A stretch of 64,000 bases of DNA, taken from contig NZ_QOHO01000012.1 in assembly GCF_003432035.1 (NCBI RefSeq), forward strand, positions 62,001-126,000. The letters run 5' to 3'. Of this stretch, positions 61,679 through 64,000 are shown piece by piece. The stretch is from Lacrimispora amygdalina. Lineage in GTDB: Bacteria; Bacillota; Clostridia; Lachnospirales; Lachnospiraceae. Numbering within the stretch: position 1 is the stretch's first letter; every line of letters begins with the position of its first letter. The notes beneath the pieces are model-generated. The model made no database searches. It was not told the DNA's origin and saw only the letters and a program-made list of their open reading frames with translations. Both the position numbers and the translations under genes were made by a program.

Positions 61679-63049
61679 ATGGATTCGAATAATTTTAGCG
61701 CATTTGAGATTGATGCCATAGGTGAAATTCTAAACATAAGCCTGGGTGCCTCAGCCACTGCAGTATCTACCATGCTCAATGCCAGAGTTGATATCACCAC
61801 ACCAGTAGTAAGGGTTTTGACTAAAAGTGAGTTCGAAATATCAAACCTGGAACCGGCAGTGGGTGTGGAGATTACTTACATTGCGGGTCTTAGCGGAAGC
61901 AATATTATGCTCCTGAAAAAGCATGATGTTAAGGTTATCGTAGATATGCTGATGGGAACGGAAACCCCGGAAGAGGATTTTGAATTAAATGAATTAAATA
62001 TCAGTGCTATCTGTGAAGTAATGAATCAGATGATGGGGGCTTCGGCAACCGCTCTCAGCGAATTTTTAAGCAAGACGGTCAATATTTCAACCCCTACTTC
62101 TTTTGAGATTGAAGATGTGGGAGATTTTAAAGAAAAATACTATCATGACGAAGATTTAATGGTTGTTGTTGGCTTTAATTTAAAGATAGCGGATCAGATG
62201 GCCAGTGAGTTTATTAACGTGATGCCTCCCGCTCTTGCAAAAGAACTGGTGGCAGGATTCTTTCCTCAGGCAGAGAGCGAACCGGAAGTAGAAACTGCTC
62301 CTGTAAAGGCTCCGGAACCTGTTTCTGAACCGGCTTCATCAGGCGGCATTTTGTCCCAGGAAGAAATTGAAAAACTTCTTGCAGGCAGTTCAGCTCCAGA
62401 ACCACAGCCCCAGCCGCAGACACCTCCAAAGCAGGAGTCTTCAGGTGGTATCTTGTCCCAGGAGGAAATTGAGATGCTGTTAAACGGAAGCAATGCAACG
62501 GACGCAGCGCCGGCACCTACACCAACACCAGTCCCAACACCTGCACCTGCTGCACAGCCGGTATTTTCCATGCCGACAATGGCAAACCAGATGCCGGATA
62601 CAGACAATTCTGCCATGCAGCAGATGATGAATCAGATGCAGATGCAGCAGCAGATGATTAACCAGATGCAGCAGATGATTCTGCAGATGCAGAATTCACA
62701 GATGAACATGCCGAAGAAAGAAGCTTCGGAGCCAAAGACCATCAATGTAAAGTCCGTACCTCAGAATACCTTTACAGAAGGGCAGGTAAGCTTCGAGGAG
62801 CAGGAAGAAAACCGTGAGCTGATCATGGGAGTGCCTTTAGAGGTATCCGTGGAAATCGGCAGAACCAGAAAGCTGGTCAAAGAAATACTTGAATTTACAA
62901 AAGGTTCACTCGTTATTTTAGACAAGCTGGCTGGAGAACAGGTTGATCTGTATGTAAATGGAAGATGTATTGCAAAAGGCGACGTAGTGGTTGTTGATGA
63001 TAATTTTGGTATTCGTATCACCGAAATAATCAAAAAGAACGTTGAATAG
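61679..63049 (+). CDS. fliY: Flagellar motor switch phosphatase FliY (CheC-like plus SpoA)
   Basis: The 456-residue switch protein has two CheC-type phosphatase segments (IDAIGEILNISLGASATAVSTML near residue 11; ISAICEVMNQMMGASATALSEFL near 108), which dephosphorylate CheY-P. A long linker (205-370) follows, then a SpoA/FliN domain (about 375-456; MGVPLEVSVEIGRTRKLVKEILEF). The linker carries two copies of SGGILSQEEIExLL (224-234 and 258-268) like the CheY-binding peptide of FliM. It also has Pro/Thr runs and a Gln/Met-rich stretch (QMQMQQQMINQMQQM). The usual N-terminal CheY-binding peptide of FliY is absent. Confidence 0.92.
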   Translation: MDSNNFSAFEIDAIGEILNISLGASATAVSTMLNARVDITTPVVRVLTKSEFEISNLEPAVGVEITYIAGLSGSNIMLLKKHDVKVIVDMLMGTETPEEDFELNELNISAICEVMNQMMGASATALSEFLSKTVNISTPTSFEIEDVGDFKEKYYHDEDLMVVVGFNLKIADQMASEFINVMPPALAKELVAGFFPQAESEPEVETAPVKAPEPVSEPASSGGILSQEEIEKLLAGSSAPEPQPQPQTPPKQESSGGILSQEEIEMLLNGSNATDAAPAPTPTPVPTPAPAAQPVFSMPTMANQMPDTDNSAMQQMMNQMQMQQQMINQMQQMILQMQNSQMNMPKKEASEPKTINVKSVPQNTFTEGQVSFEEQEENRELIMGVPLEVSVEIGRTRKLVKEILEFTKGSLVILDKLAGEQVDLYVNGRCIAKGDVVVVDDNFGIRITEIIKKNVE

Positions 63050-63066
63050 AGAGGAAGGGCCTGTAG

Positions 63067-63423
63067 ATGAACAGTGTGATCAGTCTGTTATCGGTACTGA
63101 TTATGACCATTCTCATTCTGTACTTAAGCTATTTATTTACGAAAAGTATCGGAAAAGGAATGGGCTTAAAACGCGGGGGAACTTATATGCAGATGCTGGA
63201 CCGGCTTCCCCTTGGGCAGGATAAGTCTATTGCGGTAGTTCGTGCAGGCAGCCATTATTTTCTTATTGGTATTGCTTCTTCACAGATTACGATTCTTGCA
63301 GAACTGACGGAGGAGGATATTCAAAAAGGTCTGGATATCCCAAATCCTCAAGTGAGAGAGGGATACCCTGATTTCATCAGTATTCTGAAAAAATATACGG
63401 ACAAAAACCGGAAAGACATGTAG
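63067..63423 (+). CDS. fliO: Flagellar biosynthetic protein FliO
   Basis: This small bitopic membrane protein (118 residues) has one N-terminal span (about 3-25) and a cytosolic part with MQMLDRLPLGQDKSIAVVRAGSHYFLIGI, the FliO/FliZ pattern. FliO assists assembly of FliP in the export gate. fliP follows after ten bases, the usual order. Confidence 0.87.
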   Translation: MNSVISLLSVLIMTILILYLSYLFTKSIGKGMGLKRGGTYMQMLDRLPLGQDKSIAVVRAGSHYFLIGIASSQITILAELTEEDIQKGLDIPNPQVREGYPDFISILKKYTDKNRKDM

Positions 63424-63433
63424 GAGGAACAGA

Positions 63434-64000
63434 ATGAATACAGATGCCTTAGTTAATATTAATGGAGGCAGGGTGCCTACCCTGGAACTTTTCCTCATTC
63501 TGACCATCATATCGCTGATGCCTTCTATTCTGGTTATGATGACTTCCTTTACCAGAATCATCATTATCCTTTCTTTTACCAGGAATGCTCTTGGAGTACA
63601 GCAGACGCCGCCCAATATTGTTCTGGTAGGTATTGCGTTGTTTTTAACACTGTTTATTATGGATCCAGTTATAAAAGATATCAATACGGAGGCTTACCAG
63701 CCATACATTAAAGAAGAAATAAACCAGTCGGAGGCACTCAAACGGGCTCAGATACCCATGAAGCGTTTTATGCTGAAGCAGACGGAAACAAGTACGTTAA
63801 ATCTGTTTGTAGATCTATCCAAAACAGAAAAAACGGAAAAAATTGAAGATTTACCAATGACAGTAATCATTCCATCATTTATGACATCGGAGTTAAAACG
63901 TGCATTCACTGCAGGCTTTATGATTTTTCTTCCATTTATGCTGGTGGATATTGTAGTTTCCAGTACGCTGATGTCTATGGGTATGGTAATGCTGCCGCCG
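63434..64000 (+). CDS. fliP: Flagellar export gate protein FliP (3' end outside the window)
   Basis: The first 189 residues of FliP are present; the gene runs off the right edge. Seen are the first span (LELFLILTIISLMPSILVMM), then FTRIIIILSFTRNALGVQQTPPNIVLVGIALFLT and MDPVIKDINTEAYQPYIKEEI. Next come ALKRAQIPMKRFMLKQT and FMTSELKRAFTAGFMIFLPFMLVDIVVSSTLMSMGM, all FliP hallmarks. FliP with FliQ and FliR forms the export pore. TAGGAGGAAC precedes the ATG. This copy appears to lack an N-terminal signal peptide, as in many Firmicutes. Confidence 0.95.
   Translation, partial: MNTDALVNINGGRVPTLELFLILTIISLMPSILVMMTSFTRIIIILSFTRNALGVQQTPPNIVLVGIALFLTLFIMDPVIKDINTEAYQPYIKEEINQSEALKRAQIPMKRFMLKQTETSTLNLFVDLSKTEKTEKIEDLPMTVIIPSFMTSELKRAFTAGFMIFLPFMLVDIVVSSTLMSMGMVMLPP

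Overview
The window reads as one contig of a motile, spore-forming, low-to-mid GC Firmicute of the class Clostridia. Gene content and neighbourhoods point to Lachnospiraceae, perhaps the Lacrimispora / Clostridium sphenoides-saccharolyticum group. Supports are strong AGGAGG ribosome sites, SpoIIM and XerD side by side, HemZ-HisS-AspS in a row, a Gram-positive style FliM-CheY-FliY switch and a YjfB motility protein. The genus is inference; no rRNA gene is present.

Layout. 1-0.6 kb: start of a sugar PTS IIC gene (minus strand) behind a LicT/BglG-type antitermination leader. 0.6-4.4 kb: housekeeping genes proC, nudF, spoIIM, xerD and apt. 4.6-6.9 kb: a GltD-like flavoprotein and an AEC transporter behind a GntR-type palindrome. 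6.97-12.6 kb: a TetR-controlled operon with a rifampin-phosphotransferase-like dikinase and an ABC exporter. 12.7-25.1 kb: adenosine deaminase, RelA/SpoT, a CatB-like acyltransferase, an MBL hydrolase, hemZ, hisS, aspS, a secreted 5'-nucleotidase carrying an internal LysM, and a GNAT enzyme. 25.2-33 kb: two tandem glycosyltransferases, a frameshifted chemoreceptor, kduI, a two-component system and yjfB.

33-47.7 kb: flagellin (hag) with a long structured leader, next to a visibly AT-richer glycan island. The island holds glycosyltransferases, a sugar acetyltransferase, a radical SAM/SPASM enzyme, a pyruvyl transferase and a 799-residue GT2 / Rossmann / radical SAM fusion. Decayed IS66 and IS5 elements split it. 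It most likely decorates flagellin, but the target is inferred from position only.

47.7-64 kb: a long flagellar operon behind a near-consensus promoter, in the order flgB-fliE-fliF-fliG-fliH-fliI-fliJ-fliK-flgD-flgX-flgE-flbD-motA-motB-fliM-cheY-flgC-fliY-fliO-fliP, running off the end. Three things are unusual. flgC sits about 13 kb away from flgB, fliL is not seen, and the hook protein has a long Ala-rich helical insert where its D2 domain should be. FliY carries two FliM-like LSQEEIxxLL peptides in its linker. Together the right half encodes the filament, its probable glycan coat, the hook-basal body, export apparatus, stators and switch.
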